A DNA stretch of 64,000 bases from Treponema maltophilum ATCC 51939 (GTDB taxonomy: Bacteria; Spirochaetota; Spirochaetia; Treponematales; Treponemataceae), in assembly GCF_000413055.1 (NCBI RefSeq), contig NZ_KE332518.1:559583-623582 (forward strand), read 5' to 3'. Made by a program: the position numbers and the translations under genes. Under the pieces are notes generated by a model. The model was not told the DNA's origin. It ran no database searches and saw only the letters and a list, made by a program, of their open reading frames with translations. Each line of letters opens with the position of its first letter. Within the stretch, counting starts at the first letter, position 1. This document shows, in pieces, positions 25,881-35,690 of the stretch.

Positions 25881-27551
25881 ATGGCAAAGTATGCTCCGTT
25901 CGGAACAATTCCGATTCAAAACCGCAGGTGGCCCGATGCGGTTATTACCGAAGCTCCCGTTTGGGTGTCGGTCGATTTACGCGACGGGAACCAGGCCTTA
26001 CCCGTTCCGATGAACATCGAGCAAAAATTGGAATTCTTTAAACTGCTGGTTAAAATCGGTTTTAAGGAAATCGAAGTGGGTTTTCCGAGCGCATCGGAAA
26101 CCGAATATCTTTTTTTGCGCCGTCTTATTGAAGAAAACCTCATTCCGGACGATGTACGGATACAAGTGCTTTGCCAAGCGCGCGAACATCTTATACAAAA
26201 AACTTTTGAATGTTTGCGTGGCGTAAAAAAAGCAATCTTCCATATATACAATTCGACCTCGCCGGCCCAGCGCAAATATACGTTCAATATGGAAAAAAAC
26301 GAAATTGTCCGCATCGCCTGCGAGGGTGTGCGCTGCGTACAAAAATATCTTCCGCTCGTTCCCGAAAGCGACATAATGCTCGAATATTCGCCGGAAAGTT
26401 TTTCGAATACCGAAATCGATTTTTCGCTTGAAATCTGCGAAGCCGTAAAAAAAGAATGGCGCAAAACCTGCGGCGGAAAGATTATTTTTAATTTGCCGAC
26501 GACCGTCGAATGCGCGACGCCGAATGTGTACGCCGACCAAGTGGAATATTTTTGCACGCATATAAGCGAGCGCTCGTCGGTTATCGTAAGCGTTCACAAC
26601 CATAACGACCGGGGAACCGCCGTAGCTTCCGCCGAACTTGCGTTAATGGCCGGCGCCGAACGGGTTGAAGGAACGCTTTTCGGCAACGGGGAACGGACGG
26701 GTAATTTGGATATTATCACGCTCGCTTTAAATATGTACGTACAAGGGATCGACCCGCAGCTGAAACTGTGGGACATCAACGCGCTAATGGATGCGTACCG
26801 GCGCCTGACAGGCATGAGCGTTCATCCGCGGCACCCGTATGCGGGAGAACTCGTTTTTACGGCATTCAGCGGGTCGCATCAGGATGCGATCAGAAAGGGC
26901 TTGAACGCGCGCAAAAAAGAGTGCGAAAAAAATACCGACGTTTTGTGGGACATTCCCTACCTGCCGATCGATCCGCATGATATAGGAAGGGAATATGAAG
27001 AAATTATCAGAGTGAACAGCCAAAGCGGAAAGGGCGGTTCTTCGTGGATATTGGAACAGCACTACGGCATATCGGTCCCGAAAGCGATGCAAAGCGTGCT
27101 GGGCGCGTTCATCACCGGCGAAGCGGACAAACTGCAAAGAGAATTGTCGAGCGCCGAAATATTCGCTTTATTCGAAAAACGCTGGCTGCAAAAAACGTAT
27201 CCGCTCGAGTTGGTCGATTTTATCGAAAAAAAGGCGGACGACCAAAGCGCTGCGGTGGCTTGTTCGGCAAAAATCCGTTGGAAGGGCGAACTTGTGACGG
27301 CGGAAGGAAGGGGAAACGGACCGCTCGATGCGTTCGCATCGGCTTTGGCGCAAACTCCCGTGCCGCATTTCAGCGTAAAATCCTTCCATGAACACGCGAT
27401 CGGAACCGGTTCCGGTACCGAGGCCATTGCCTTTGTCGAATTGAATTTCGGCGACGGCACAAATTGCTGGGGCTGCGGCAAAAGTTCGCACATCGGGCAT
27501 GCCGGTCTTTACGCTTTGGTAAGCGCGGTCAATCAGCTCGAAGGTCTTTAA
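25881..27551 (+). CDS. leuA: 2-isopropylmalate synthase (LeuA, type 2)
   Basis: It condenses acetyl-CoA with 2-oxoisovalerate, the first step of leucine synthesis. The 556-residue protein has the HMGL-like barrel: VSVDLRDGNQALPVPM at about residues 33-48, EVGFPSASETEY, metal-binding HNHNDRGTAVASAELAL (about 239-255) and LFGNGERTGNLDIITLALNM. A C-terminal LeuA dimer/regulatory domain follows (SSHIGHAGLYALVSAVNQLE). Sequence and length fit the type-2 (yeast/actinobacterial-like) branch. No leuBCD genes are in the window. Its leader contains an apparent attenuator and a hairpin repeat. Confidence 0.94.
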   Translation: MAKYAPFGTIPIQNRRWPDAVITEAPVWVSVDLRDGNQALPVPMNIEQKLEFFKLLVKIGFKEIEVGFPSASETEYLFLRRLIEENLIPDDVRIQVLCQAREHLIQKTFECLRGVKKAIFHIYNSTSPAQRKYTFNMEKNEIVRIACEGVRCVQKYLPLVPESDIMLEYSPESFSNTEIDFSLEICEAVKKEWRKTCGGKIIFNLPTTVECATPNVYADQVEYFCTHISERSSVIVSVHNHNDRGTAVASAELALMAGAERVEGTLFGNGERTGNLDIITLALNMYVQGIDPQLKLWDINALMDAYRRLTGMSVHPRHPYAGELVFTAFSGSHQDAIRKGLNARKKECEKNTDVLWDIPYLPIDPHDIGREYEEIIRVNSQSGKGGSSWILEQHYGISVPKAMQSVLGAFITGEADKLQRELSSAEIFALFEKRWLQKTYPLELVDFIEKKADDQSAAVACSAKIRWKGELVTAEGRGNGPLDAFASALAQTPVPHFSVKSFHEHAIGTGSGTEAIAFVELNFGDGTNCWGCGKSSHIGHAGLYALVSAVNQLEGL

Positions 27552-27581
27552 AAGAAAAGACGCGCTTTTGCGGCGCTTTGC

Positions 27582-28235
27582 TTATAGGGCTTTAACCGGC
27601 CATATGCCGCCTTCGCTTATAAGAAATTGTACGCGAAGGTCGTGCTTTTCGTACGGAACTTTTTCAAGGATTTGAAAATCGCGGCATAAACCGGCATACA
27701 CGATTAAGGGCGTTTGGAGCGCGGCGGCTGTGAGCCGTTCGCAATAGCGGTCGTAATAGCCTGCGCCGCGCCCGAGCCTGATTCCCGTTTCGGAAAAGGC
27801 AATGCCAGGAACGCATACCAAAAGCGGAAAACGATTTTCGTCCGGAACAAAGAGCGGGCAGGATGAATCCGGCTCGGCTATGCCGAAGGGGCCGATCTGC
27901 GTTTGTTCGCGAAAAGGACGGTCGGGCGAAAGGATGTAAAAGTCCATAATGCCGCCTTCGTCCGCATGTTTTCTTTTTTGCGTTTTGGGCAAAGCCGTCG
28001 TTTTACCGTCTTTCAGGCAAAAATCTATAAGGCCTCTCGTAGGCGCTTCATACGGGAGCGATGCATATAAAAGAACGCTTTTCGCATTCCGGTACGGGGC
28101 AAAATCGCGCAAAGACCGAAAAAAAGAGCTGGGAAATTCTTCGGCTTGTGTTTGATGCAAAAGTTCGATGACGGATCGGCGCAACGCCGCTTTTTGTTCC
28201 CGCACAGTCATATTCGGAATTTCCCGACTCGACAT
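27582..28235 (-). CDS. 5-formyltetrahydrofolate cyclo-ligase family protein
   Basis: It converts 5-formyl-THF to 5,10-methenyl-THF with ATP. The 217-residue protein has VREQKAALRRS at the N terminus, LYASLPYEAPTRGLIDFCLK, and the C-terminal signature LGRGAGYYDRYCERL that binds ATP and folate. ATG 28235 is chosen because AAGGAAGG lies 5 nt before it; a longer frame exists upstream. It follows the M16 gene by 11 nt and probably shares its transcript. glyA, another one-carbon gene, is at the right end of the window. Confidence 0.92.
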   Translation of the reverse strand: MSSREIPNMTVREQKAALRRSVIELLHQTQAEEFPSSFFRSLRDFAPYRNAKSVLLYASLPYEAPTRGLIDFCLKDGKTTALPKTQKRKHADEGGIMDFYILSPDRPFREQTQIGPFGIAEPDSSCPLFVPDENRFPLLVCVPGIAFSETGIRLGRGAGYYDRYCERLTAAALQTPLIVYAGLCRDFQILEKVPYEKHDLRVQFLISEGGIWPVKAL

Positions 28236-28246
28236 ATGAGCCTTCC

Positions 28247-31114
28247 TTATCTTTTCGTGTCGGCCGAAAAAAGCCAAAAGAGGTTTGCCTGTTCGATGTA
28301 TTTTGAAAACACGGACTCAAAATCCTTCACGCCCGCATTGCCGATCATGCGCATTTGTTCTATATAAAAGGAAGGATTATCCGCGTATTCGGCTCCCTGC
28401 CGCATAAGATCGGCACGCGATTCGAGCGTCATAAACGAATGCGAAACGGCACCTGCGTAGCGGGCGGCAATTCCGCCGCAAAAATTCTGCGCCGAGATTT
28501 TCGGTTTCGGCTTTTGCAGTTCTTTCAGCTCGGACGAAAATTCGCGCAGACAGTCTTTATACGCTTTTTGCAGCCGGCTTTTGCTTTTTACTTTTGAAAA
28601 ATACAGCGAAGAAAGAAAAAAAGGCTCGGCGTCGGTGTGCGCCCTGACGGAAAGAGCCGGCGCGTTTTGCGCGCTTTGGAATTTTTGCGTAAGCCGTTCG
28701 GCAATTTCATGCATAAGCGCCGCAAAAATGACCGCTTCTTTTGTGCCGAATTCGGGACTCTTAAGATAGAGAAGGGCGGGATCCGAAAAATCCGTTGTCG
28801 GGATGAGCTTTGCTGGCCGTTCTCCCGCTTGGTCGGCCGGAATGTCGCTTAAAAATACGTGGCGCAGCCGTACGGTTTGTTCGCCTTCGGTAAAAGCCGG
28901 TTCAAACGATGTTTTCGTATACGCGATTTTATGCTGTTCGGAAAGGGGCTTTACGGCCTCTTTCCCGAAGCGGCTTTCGAGCGTTTCCTTTATGCGCTGC
29001 GGAACATCACCGCACAAAATTATATCGATATTTTCGGGATCGTACAGGGAAAGGCAGGCGTTCCGTATTTCGTCATAGGTAACGGAAGGAAGCAGTTTGT
29101 CGGCGGAGGCGAAAAGCGGAGCCGACACTCCCGCGCCGAAAAAGGTTTCCATCGCGGCTTTTTGCAATTGATTGTCCGGCGATATGTCCTGCGATCGCCG
29201 GTTGAACGCTTCGGTAAAATACAACTCGTCGGCTTGCGCAAGGCTTACGTCGTTTTTTTGCAAAGAGGCCGAAAGAAAGTCCGTTAAAAGCGGAAGATTT
29301 TCGGTCGGACAGGTAAAGGAAAGCCGTGCCGAAAAAAGTTCGGTATTCGTTTCGATTTCGGGAATATTCCGGATTGCTTTGTCTGCGGCGCTTTCCGCAA
29401 TTTTTTGTCTGAGCGTTTGGGCAAGGTTTTGCACGGCAAGACTTTCGAGTCCTTTTTTTTCAAAACCGTATTTTAATTCGCCGCCGCGTATGTTTAAAAT
29501 AAAGCATACCCACGCCGTGTTCGGAAGCCGTTGGACGCTTACCCTTATGCCCGACGAAAGCGTAAAGCGCTCGGCAAGGCTTTCGGTGTATGAAGCATAG
29601 CTTTCGACGGCCTTCGTCCGCTCGGATTTCGCGCCGTCCGCTTCGCCTTGATTTTTAGACCGATTTTCAGTCCGGTTTTTTGCCGTTTGCGTCGAAGATG
29701 CTCCGGCTGATTTTTTGCCCTGTTTTATAACCGTCCAGCCGTCTTTTGCAAAACGCTTTTCGTACAGATTGTACTGACTCGTATGCACAAACAAAAAAAT
29801 CCACGGCGGTGTAAAAGCGTCCTTAACTTGCTGTAATGTAAGACTTTGCACGCTTTTAGGCCATTCAAAAAAATACTTGGCGCCGCCGTACGCCCAGTTT
29901 GCGCTGAGGGCTCGGATAAAACTTTCGGGGCCTTTGAGTGCTTGCGTTTGCAAAAAGCGCGCGCGCGTTTGAGCTTCGGTAAGGTCGCCCTCGGACACGC
30001 TTCGAACGGCTTTGTTTACCGCGTTCAAAAGCGCTTCGATATTGTCGGCGGGATTGTCTTTTTGCGCGTGCAGGCTTGCGGGAAAAAGCGCTTGAACGCT
30101 TATGCGGCTGTCGACGCCGTCTGCGCTGAACGAAACGTCCGTTTCTCCTTGCGCCGGATCGAGCAGGCTTTGCTTTTGCCGCAAAATTTCCGCTGCGGCC
30201 CAAGCGGCGGCCGAATGCAGGTTGTCGGCACCGAAAGCGGGTGCAGTGTATTGAATGAGCGCTTGGTTAAAGTCTTTGGAAAAATCGTCGGATACGAGTA
30301 CGAACCGCCCGCCTTGCGCGTTCGATGTTTTCGGCGCATCGGGTGTTTGCGGCGCGTCAATCCGGTCGGTATCCGGCGGTGAATAAACGGCGTATTCCCA
30401 ATCGGCCAATTCCTTTTTTACCGTATCAAGCACCGTTTGCGCATTCAGCGGCCCGCTTACAAACAGCGCGCTTTGATTGGGAACATACCAAATGCGTGCA
30501 ATGCGCGACAGCTTTTGCCGGGCGGCTTCGGTATTCATTTTTGCAAAAAGGGCGCTTTGCAAAAACGAATCTTTTTTCCACGGCGAACGCGAAAGAACCT
30601 GCGCGTCCACCGCCGCATTTATAAAACCGCCCGCACTCGACGCGTATGAGGCGCTTTCGCTTTTGAGCGATTCGAATTCATTCCGTATTGCGCTGTCGGA
30701 GAATTTCGGCTGTTTTAAAGCCGATGCAAAAAGGGCTAAAACTTTTTCAAAGCTTTGTACCGGAACGGTAAAGCCGTAGCGCGATTGTGAAGAGGCGCAT
30801 TCGGCGCTGAAACCGTTGGCGCCTTCGCGTTCGTAGGCCCGTATGCCGGGCACGGCGTTTTGCCAAAAAAGTGCGGAATATAAGCGGAAAAAGCCCGCCG
30901 TATCTTTTTGCTGGCGCGCGGTTCCGGCTTTCGTAACGTATTCGACTTTGAGCGCGGGAACCGTAAAGTCTTCCTGTACATAGAGTTCAAGACCGTTTTC
31001 CAGTTTATACGAATAAAAATTTTCGGGCAAAAAATCGCTTTGAGCCGTCGCACTGTGCGCGGCAAAAAACAAACAGAGAGCGGCTAGCAACCGCAAAACG
31101 GACTTTGCATGCAT
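28247..31114 (-). CDS. Exported M16 (insulinase-like) protein lacking the zinc motif
   Basis: A 955-residue exported protein with two M16 halves: the N-terminal part starts FYSYKLENGLELYVQEDFTVPALKVEYVTKAG (shown here only to mark the fold; residues about 30-60), and a second repeat begins near residue 500 (RFTLSSGIRVSVQRLPNTAW). Where active M16 enzymes have HxxEH, this protein reads GFFRLYSALFW, so the zinc ligands are absent and it is probably not a peptidase. The ATG at 31114 has a TATACT box 6 nt upstream (extended TGC) and no Shine-Dalgarno; a GTG at 31120 is an alternative. Confidence 0.88.
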   Translation of the reverse strand: MHAKSVLRLLAALCLFFAAHSATAQSDFLPENFYSYKLENGLELYVQEDFTVPALKVEYVTKAGTARQQKDTAGFFRLYSALFWQNAVPGIRAYEREGANGFSAECASSQSRYGFTVPVQSFEKVLALFASALKQPKFSDSAIRNEFESLKSESASYASSAGGFINAAVDAQVLSRSPWKKDSFLQSALFAKMNTEAARQKLSRIARIWYVPNQSALFVSGPLNAQTVLDTVKKELADWEYAVYSPPDTDRIDAPQTPDAPKTSNAQGGRFVLVSDDFSKDFNQALIQYTAPAFGADNLHSAAAWAAAEILRQKQSLLDPAQGETDVSFSADGVDSRISVQALFPASLHAQKDNPADNIEALLNAVNKAVRSVSEGDLTEAQTRARFLQTQALKGPESFIRALSANWAYGGAKYFFEWPKSVQSLTLQQVKDAFTPPWIFLFVHTSQYNLYEKRFAKDGWTVIKQGKKSAGASSTQTAKNRTENRSKNQGEADGAKSERTKAVESYASYTESLAERFTLSSGIRVSVQRLPNTAWVCFILNIRGGELKYGFEKKGLESLAVQNLAQTLRQKIAESAADKAIRNIPEIETNTELFSARLSFTCPTENLPLLTDFLSASLQKNDVSLAQADELYFTEAFNRRSQDISPDNQLQKAAMETFFGAGVSAPLFASADKLLPSVTYDEIRNACLSLYDPENIDIILCGDVPQRIKETLESRFGKEAVKPLSEQHKIAYTKTSFEPAFTEGEQTVRLRHVFLSDIPADQAGERPAKLIPTTDFSDPALLYLKSPEFGTKEAVIFAALMHEIAERLTQKFQSAQNAPALSVRAHTDAEPFFLSSLYFSKVKSKSRLQKAYKDCLREFSSELKELQKPKPKISAQNFCGGIAARYAGAVSHSFMTLESRADLMRQGAEYADNPSFYIEQMRMIGNAGVKDFESVFSKYIEQANLFWLFSADTKR

Positions 31115-31175
31115 GGGCACAGTATAGCATATACGAAGGTTTTATGATACACTGAATCGATTCAGGAGAGCCGGA

Positions 31176-32507
31176 ATGAACAACTATGAACGACTTGCCG
31201 CTTTTGCCGCCCGATACGGTATAAGCGTAAACGGACCCGATATAAGCGGCGTCATCGATGCGCTGCTGTACGATATGCAGCTGGGCTTGGATTGCCCGCA
31301 GGACGGATTTCCGCATGCTTCGCAGCAGATGATTCCCACATGGACGAATCCGCCCGATCGCGTGCCGAAAAACGAAACCGTTATCGTTATCGATGCCGGA
31401 GGAACCAATTTCCGCTCGTGTTCGGTACAATTCGATAACGAAGGCCGGCCTTCAATCGAAAATTTGGAAAGGCGCTCGATGCCCGGCATAGAACGCGAAT
31501 ATTCCAAAAAAGAATTTTTCGATACGATCGCTTCGTATTTGGAGCACCTTAAAGGCAAGTCGGCAAAAATCGGCTTTTGTTTTTCGTATGCGATGAAAAT
31601 TACGCCCGAAAACGACGGGCAGGTTATCAACTTTTCCAAAGAAATAAAGGCGAAAGAAGTGATCGGTTCCTTTGTCGGCGCTTCTCTTTCCGAAGCCCTG
31701 TGCAGCCGCGGATGGGAAAAACCCGAAAAGGTTGTCATGCTTAACGATACCGCCGCCGCCCTGCTTGCGGGCGCTTCGCAAAACATTGAGGGCAAACGAT
31801 TCGGTTCGTACGCGGGGCTCATCCTCGGCACCGGCTTAAACACCGCCTATATCGAATACGGCCCGATAAAAAAAGCACAGCATTCCGCGCGGACTTTACC
31901 CGAAAGCCAAATCGTCGTCTGCGAAGCCGGTATGTTCGATAAGGTTGCCCGCTCGTTTTTCGATACCGAATACGACAAAACGACCAATACGCCGGGAATG
32001 TATGTTTTGGAAAAAATGTGTTCTGGCGCTTATTTGGGCGGAGTCGCTTCGTGTGCCGTAAAGACCGCATGCACAGAAGGTTTGTTCAGCGAAAAAACAT
32101 GCAAAGCGCTTTCGGCTGTAGGCGAATTCGGCTTGTACGATATGGACCGCTTTTTGCATACGCCCTACCGCACCGACACCCTTTTGGGAGCGGCTTTGGC
32201 CGGAGCGGAGGCCGACGATTACGACATGCTTTACCTTTTACTCGATATGTTTGTCGATCGCTGCGCGCGCCTTGCTTCCTCGATTATAGCCGCCGCCGTT
32301 ATAAAATCCGGCAAGGGGAAAAATCCTTCAATGCCCGTAAGCGTTTTGTGCGAAGGCACGACTTTTTATAAAACGCACAATTTGCGGGCGAGAATTATGG
32401 GGTATTTAAATACCGAATTGATTCAAAAACGGCATTTGTACTGCGAAATCGTTACGCTCGATAATGCCGTCGTTTTGGGAACGGCTCTTGCGGCGGTTTC
32501 GGCGTAG
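31176..32507 (+). CDS. Hexokinase
   Basis: It phosphorylates hexoses at the entry to glycolysis. The 443-residue protein is of eukaryote-like hexokinase length and has the ATP/phosphate motif VIVIDAGGTNFRSCSVQF (about residues 67-84), KIGFCFSYAMKI with the sugar-binding region, VVMLNDTAAALLAG and GLILGTGLNTAYIEY. AGGAG precedes the ATG. The 3' end overlaps the start of the next gene by 44 nt. Confidence 0.94.
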   Translation: MNNYERLAAFAARYGISVNGPDISGVIDALLYDMQLGLDCPQDGFPHASQQMIPTWTNPPDRVPKNETVIVIDAGGTNFRSCSVQFDNEGRPSIENLERRSMPGIEREYSKKEFFDTIASYLEHLKGKSAKIGFCFSYAMKITPENDGQVINFSKEIKAKEVIGSFVGASLSEALCSRGWEKPEKVVMLNDTAAALLAGASQNIEGKRFGSYAGLILGTGLNTAYIEYGPIKKAQHSARTLPESQIVVCEAGMFDKVARSFFDTEYDKTTNTPGMYVLEKMCSGAYLGGVASCAVKTACTEGLFSEKTCKALSAVGEFGLYDMDRFLHTPYRTDTLLGAALAGAEADDYDMLYLLLDMFVDRCARLASSIIAAAVIKSGKGKNPSMPVSVLCEGTTFYKTHNLRARIMGYLNTELIQKRHLYCEIVTLDNAVVLGTALAAVSA

Positions 32508-35500
32508 GCGTGCGTCCGCCCTTATTCTGCTTGCGTGCATTCAGGCGGCTGTCGTAAGTGCGCAGATAAACCCGGGCGGTCACGTGTCGGTTTTTAAAAA
32601 GCTTTCGGTGATCAAAACCGAATATTTCGACTTTATTTTTGCCGAAGAATCGGCCGCTTCGGCGCGGCACCTTGCTCTGTGCGCCGACGATCTGTACCGC
32701 AAAGCCGCCGGCTTGCTGCATATCCGCGAAAAGCGACGTTTTCCCGTGCTTTTGACGCGCGAAACGGCCGTGTTCAACGCGTATTTTACGACACTTCCGT
32801 ACAACCGCATCGTTTTGTACGATTCGGCGCCCCCTTCATCCTTTGCCGTTTTTTCCGACAACCTCGCTTCGGTTTTTTACCACGAATTGGTTCATGCGCT
32901 CACTTTAAACATCCGCTCGCCTTTTTGGAAGGGAATGGCCGCGGTATTCGGCGACGTATTTACACCTTCTTTTATGCTGAATTTGCCTTCGTCGTTTACG
33001 GAAGGGGCTGCCGTTTCTTTTGAAAGCGCCGACGGTCAGGGACGTTTGAACGACGCATTCAGCCTGCACGTTGTGCGTCAGGCAAAACTTGAAAACAAGT
33101 TCCCCGATTGGCCGGACGTAACCGGCGCCTACGGCGCGTACACCGACGGCTCCCTGCCGTACATGTTCGGTGCATCTTTTTCCTCCTACATTCAGCAAAG
33201 GTTCAGCATGGATAAATACGCCGAATTTTGGGAAGAAAGCGGCAAGGTGCATTTTTTTAAGCTTTCGGCCGGCATCTTTAAAAAGGTATACGGACTTTCG
33301 CTTACCCAAGCGTGGAACGACTTTAAAAATTCGTACCCCGTTCCGCACTGCGAAGAAAACCTTCCGCCCGCTTTATGTTCGCCTTCGAGTTCCGAATACA
33401 GGGCGGGATTGCGGGGCGAACATTTGTATGCAAACCTGACATCCTCTCCTGGGGGCTTGGCATGGTACGATGCCGCGTCTTCGTCGGTGATGTTTTTGCC
33501 GATCGGGCGTTCCGAATCAAGGCGGGAATCCGCTGCGACGGAAGCGGACGGAGCGCCTTTGTTTGCCGAAAAACCGGTTGTTTTGTGTACGAGCGACTTA
33601 TCGGAGCGTTTAACCTTTTCGCGCTCCGGCGATTTTTTGACGCTTTCGGGCGTGTCGGGCGGGGAAAAGGCAAAGCGGAAAGCACGCGTGTACGATATGA
33701 AAAAAAAGCGCTTTGTACTCGAACTGAACGGATTATCCGGCGTTTTTACGGCGGAAAGATCTGACAGTGCAGGAATTCCCGCAACAAGAATTGCTGCAAC
33801 AAGAATTGTTGCAACAAGAATTGTTGCGGGCATAGAGCGCGAAGGCCTTTCGTATTCTCTTGTTTTATATGACTTTGACGAATTGACGGGCGCCGGCTCT
33901 TCGGCCCCTTCAAAATCGCCGTCTTCTCATTCATGCGCCCCTTTTAAGCGGATTCGATTTCCGCACGGCGTGTTCCCCTTTGATGCCGTCGATGCGGGAA
34001 ACGGGCGCATAATGTGTATTTTAAAGCACGCGTCTTTTTCGGGCGAGCCGAAGCGGCTTTCCTGTTCGCTTTTTTCGTACGATATGAAAACCGATAAAGC
34101 GCTCGTGTACGAGTTTGCCGATGAATCTTTAGGCGAAGAAAGCGCTTTTTTCAATCCGTCGCTGCGTTACCTTTCGGCATACGGCGATACCTTGTACTTG
34201 TCCTGCGCGCAGGATTCTTTTTCGCAGCCGACGCTTGCCTTCCTCGATTTGAACGAGTTTGAGGCAGCAGATTTTGCCGACGAAAATACCTCCGATGCGA
34301 ATTCTACTGCCGAAAGTTCGGCGGCCGGTGCGCCGTTCCTTTGCGTTCGCAGCGCCCAGTATTCAGGCGGCGTGTTTTATCCTGCGGCCTTTGACGGCGG
34401 TCTTGCCTTTGTGTCGCGCTTTTACGAACATCGGACGCTTTCGTATACCGATTTTTCGGGCGATTGCCGCCGCTTTGCGCTGAAAGCCGTCCCCTGTGAA
34501 CGCTTTTTTGCGCGGTTCAAAGATGCCGCAGGCAATGAGCGCAACGAAAGCGCCGAAAAAGCGAAAAGCGGCGAGAAAGCCGATAAGGGCGGACGCGGCG
34601 CGTTTGCTTTGAAGCCGTACCGCCCGCTTCAATATATGAAAAAGCCCTTGATAATTCCCTTTGCGGGCTTTTTAACCGCCGCCTCATTCGGCCCGTATGC
34701 CTCGTCTTCGGCTCCGCTCGGTTTGAGCGCGGCTACTGCCGACCCTGCGGAGCGCTTTTTGCTGACTGCCGGCGCCGGATACGATATCGAAGCGCGCCTT
34801 GTTAATGCAAACGCATCCGCCTCATTCAGCGCTCCGCCGATACAAATCGCCGCCGGATTTTATACCGAAAGTGCCGTACAAAGCGGAATGCAAAATGCGG
34901 CGGCCTTTGTAAAAGCCGGCTTTGAACGCCCGCTTGCCGATGATTTCAGCCGGATCGGCGCCGAAAACACGGCCTACTTTTTATACAGCGCGAACGGTGT
35001 GCCGTACATACGCAAGGGGATGTGGTTTGTGAACCGCTTGCGGCTTTTTGTGTCCCGCTCGCGATCAACGGGTCCGGGACCCTACGAGCGCATCGGTTTT
35101 ACCGCAGGCGCTTCGCTTTATGCGCGGCGCGGTTTGGATATTCCCGGCTTTACGCCTCCGACGTGGCTTTTTTCTCCCGTATTTGAAGGCCGTTTTACGC
35201 TGCCTTGTTTGCTGCCGTTTAAAAATCCGCGCGGTTTTACGCTGAACTTTCCCGCATCGTGCGCGACATTTTTCTTTGTGAACGCCGCCGAGCAATGGGA
35301 AATTCAAAACACCCTTATTTTGTTTGCCCATGATATTCAAAAGGGCAGCCCCTTTGTGCCGATTTTTTCGCGCAGACTCTGCCTTGAAGGCGGAACGGAA
35401 ACGATTCGGTACCGCAACGGAAAAACCGACTTTGCCGTAAACTTCAGTTTATTCAGCGTATCTTTGTTCAATACGGGCGCCTACGCGACCATGCCCGTCG

Positions 35501-35583
35501 AAACGGGTATTTCGGTGCGATGGGAACCTTTCGAAAATACCGCACAAAACTGGAAAGTCCTGCTCAGGCTGCGTGTACAATGA
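32464..35583 (+). CDS. Large exported HExxH metallopeptidase-like protein with beta-rich C terminus
   Basis: A 1039-residue protein with an Arg-rich N terminus and a signal peptide (SALILLACIQAAVVSAQ). Residues 140-144 are HELVH, and a glutamate (E180, in FTEGAAVSF) stands 36 residues on, the gluzincin zinc pattern. The middle shows TolB-like repeat segments and low-complexity linkers. The last ~350 residues are rich in aromatic and alternating residues, as in outer-membrane barrels. A TTG at 32488 is another possible start, because the given ATG lies inside the hexokinase gene. A 15-bp repeat within codes for ATRIV units. Confidence 0.78.
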   Translation: MPSFWERLLRRFRRRRASALILLACIQAAVVSAQINPGGHVSVFKKLSVIKTEYFDFIFAEESAASARHLALCADDLYRKAAGLLHIREKRRFPVLLTRETAVFNAYFTTLPYNRIVLYDSAPPSSFAVFSDNLASVFYHELVHALTLNIRSPFWKGMAAVFGDVFTPSFMLNLPSSFTEGAAVSFESADGQGRLNDAFSLHVVRQAKLENKFPDWPDVTGAYGAYTDGSLPYMFGASFSSYIQQRFSMDKYAEFWEESGKVHFFKLSAGIFKKVYGLSLTQAWNDFKNSYPVPHCEENLPPALCSPSSSEYRAGLRGEHLYANLTSSPGGLAWYDAASSSVMFLPIGRSESRRESAATEADGAPLFAEKPVVLCTSDLSERLTFSRSGDFLTLSGVSGGEKAKRKARVYDMKKKRFVLELNGLSGVFTAERSDSAGIPATRIAATRIVATRIVAGIEREGLSYSLVLYDFDELTGAGSSAPSKSPSSHSCAPFKRIRFPHGVFPFDAVDAGNGRIMCILKHASFSGEPKRLSCSLFSYDMKTDKALVYEFADESLGEESAFFNPSLRYLSAYGDTLYLSCAQDSFSQPTLAFLDLNEFEAADFADENTSDANSTAESSAAGAPFLCVRSAQYSGGVFYPAAFDGGLAFVSRFYEHRTLSYTDFSGDCRRFALKAVPCERFFARFKDAAGNERNESAEKAKSGEKADKGGRGAFALKPYRPLQYMKKPLIIPFAGFLTAASFGPYASSSAPLGLSAATADPAERFLLTAGAGYDIEARLVNANASASFSAPPIQIAAGFYTESAVQSGMQNAAAFVKAGFERPLADDFSRIGAENTAYFLYSANGVPYIRKGMWFVNRLRLFVSRSRSTGPGPYERIGFTAGASLYARRGLDIPGFTPPTWLFSPVFEGRFTLPCLLPFKNPRGFTLNFPASCATFFFVNAAEQWEIQNTLILFAHDIQKGSPFVPIFSRRLCLEGGTETIRYRNGKTDFAVNFSLFSVSLFNTGAYATMPVETGISVRWEPFENTAQNWKVLLRLRVQ
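33780..33827 (+). repeat. 15-bp tandem repeat inside the HExxH gene
   Basis: Three copies of GCAACAAGAATTGYT follow each other and encode A-T-R-I-(A/V). The length is a multiple of three, so changes in copy number would keep the frame and only alter a linker length. Confidence 0.8.
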
Positions 35584-35690
35584 GTAAACATAAAAAAAGA
35601 TGAGCGCAGCAATATCCCCGTTCGACAAGTATTTTGTGATGGCACCGACCGATTGCACTGTTTGTCATTATCGGCTATTTTATAATTCCG

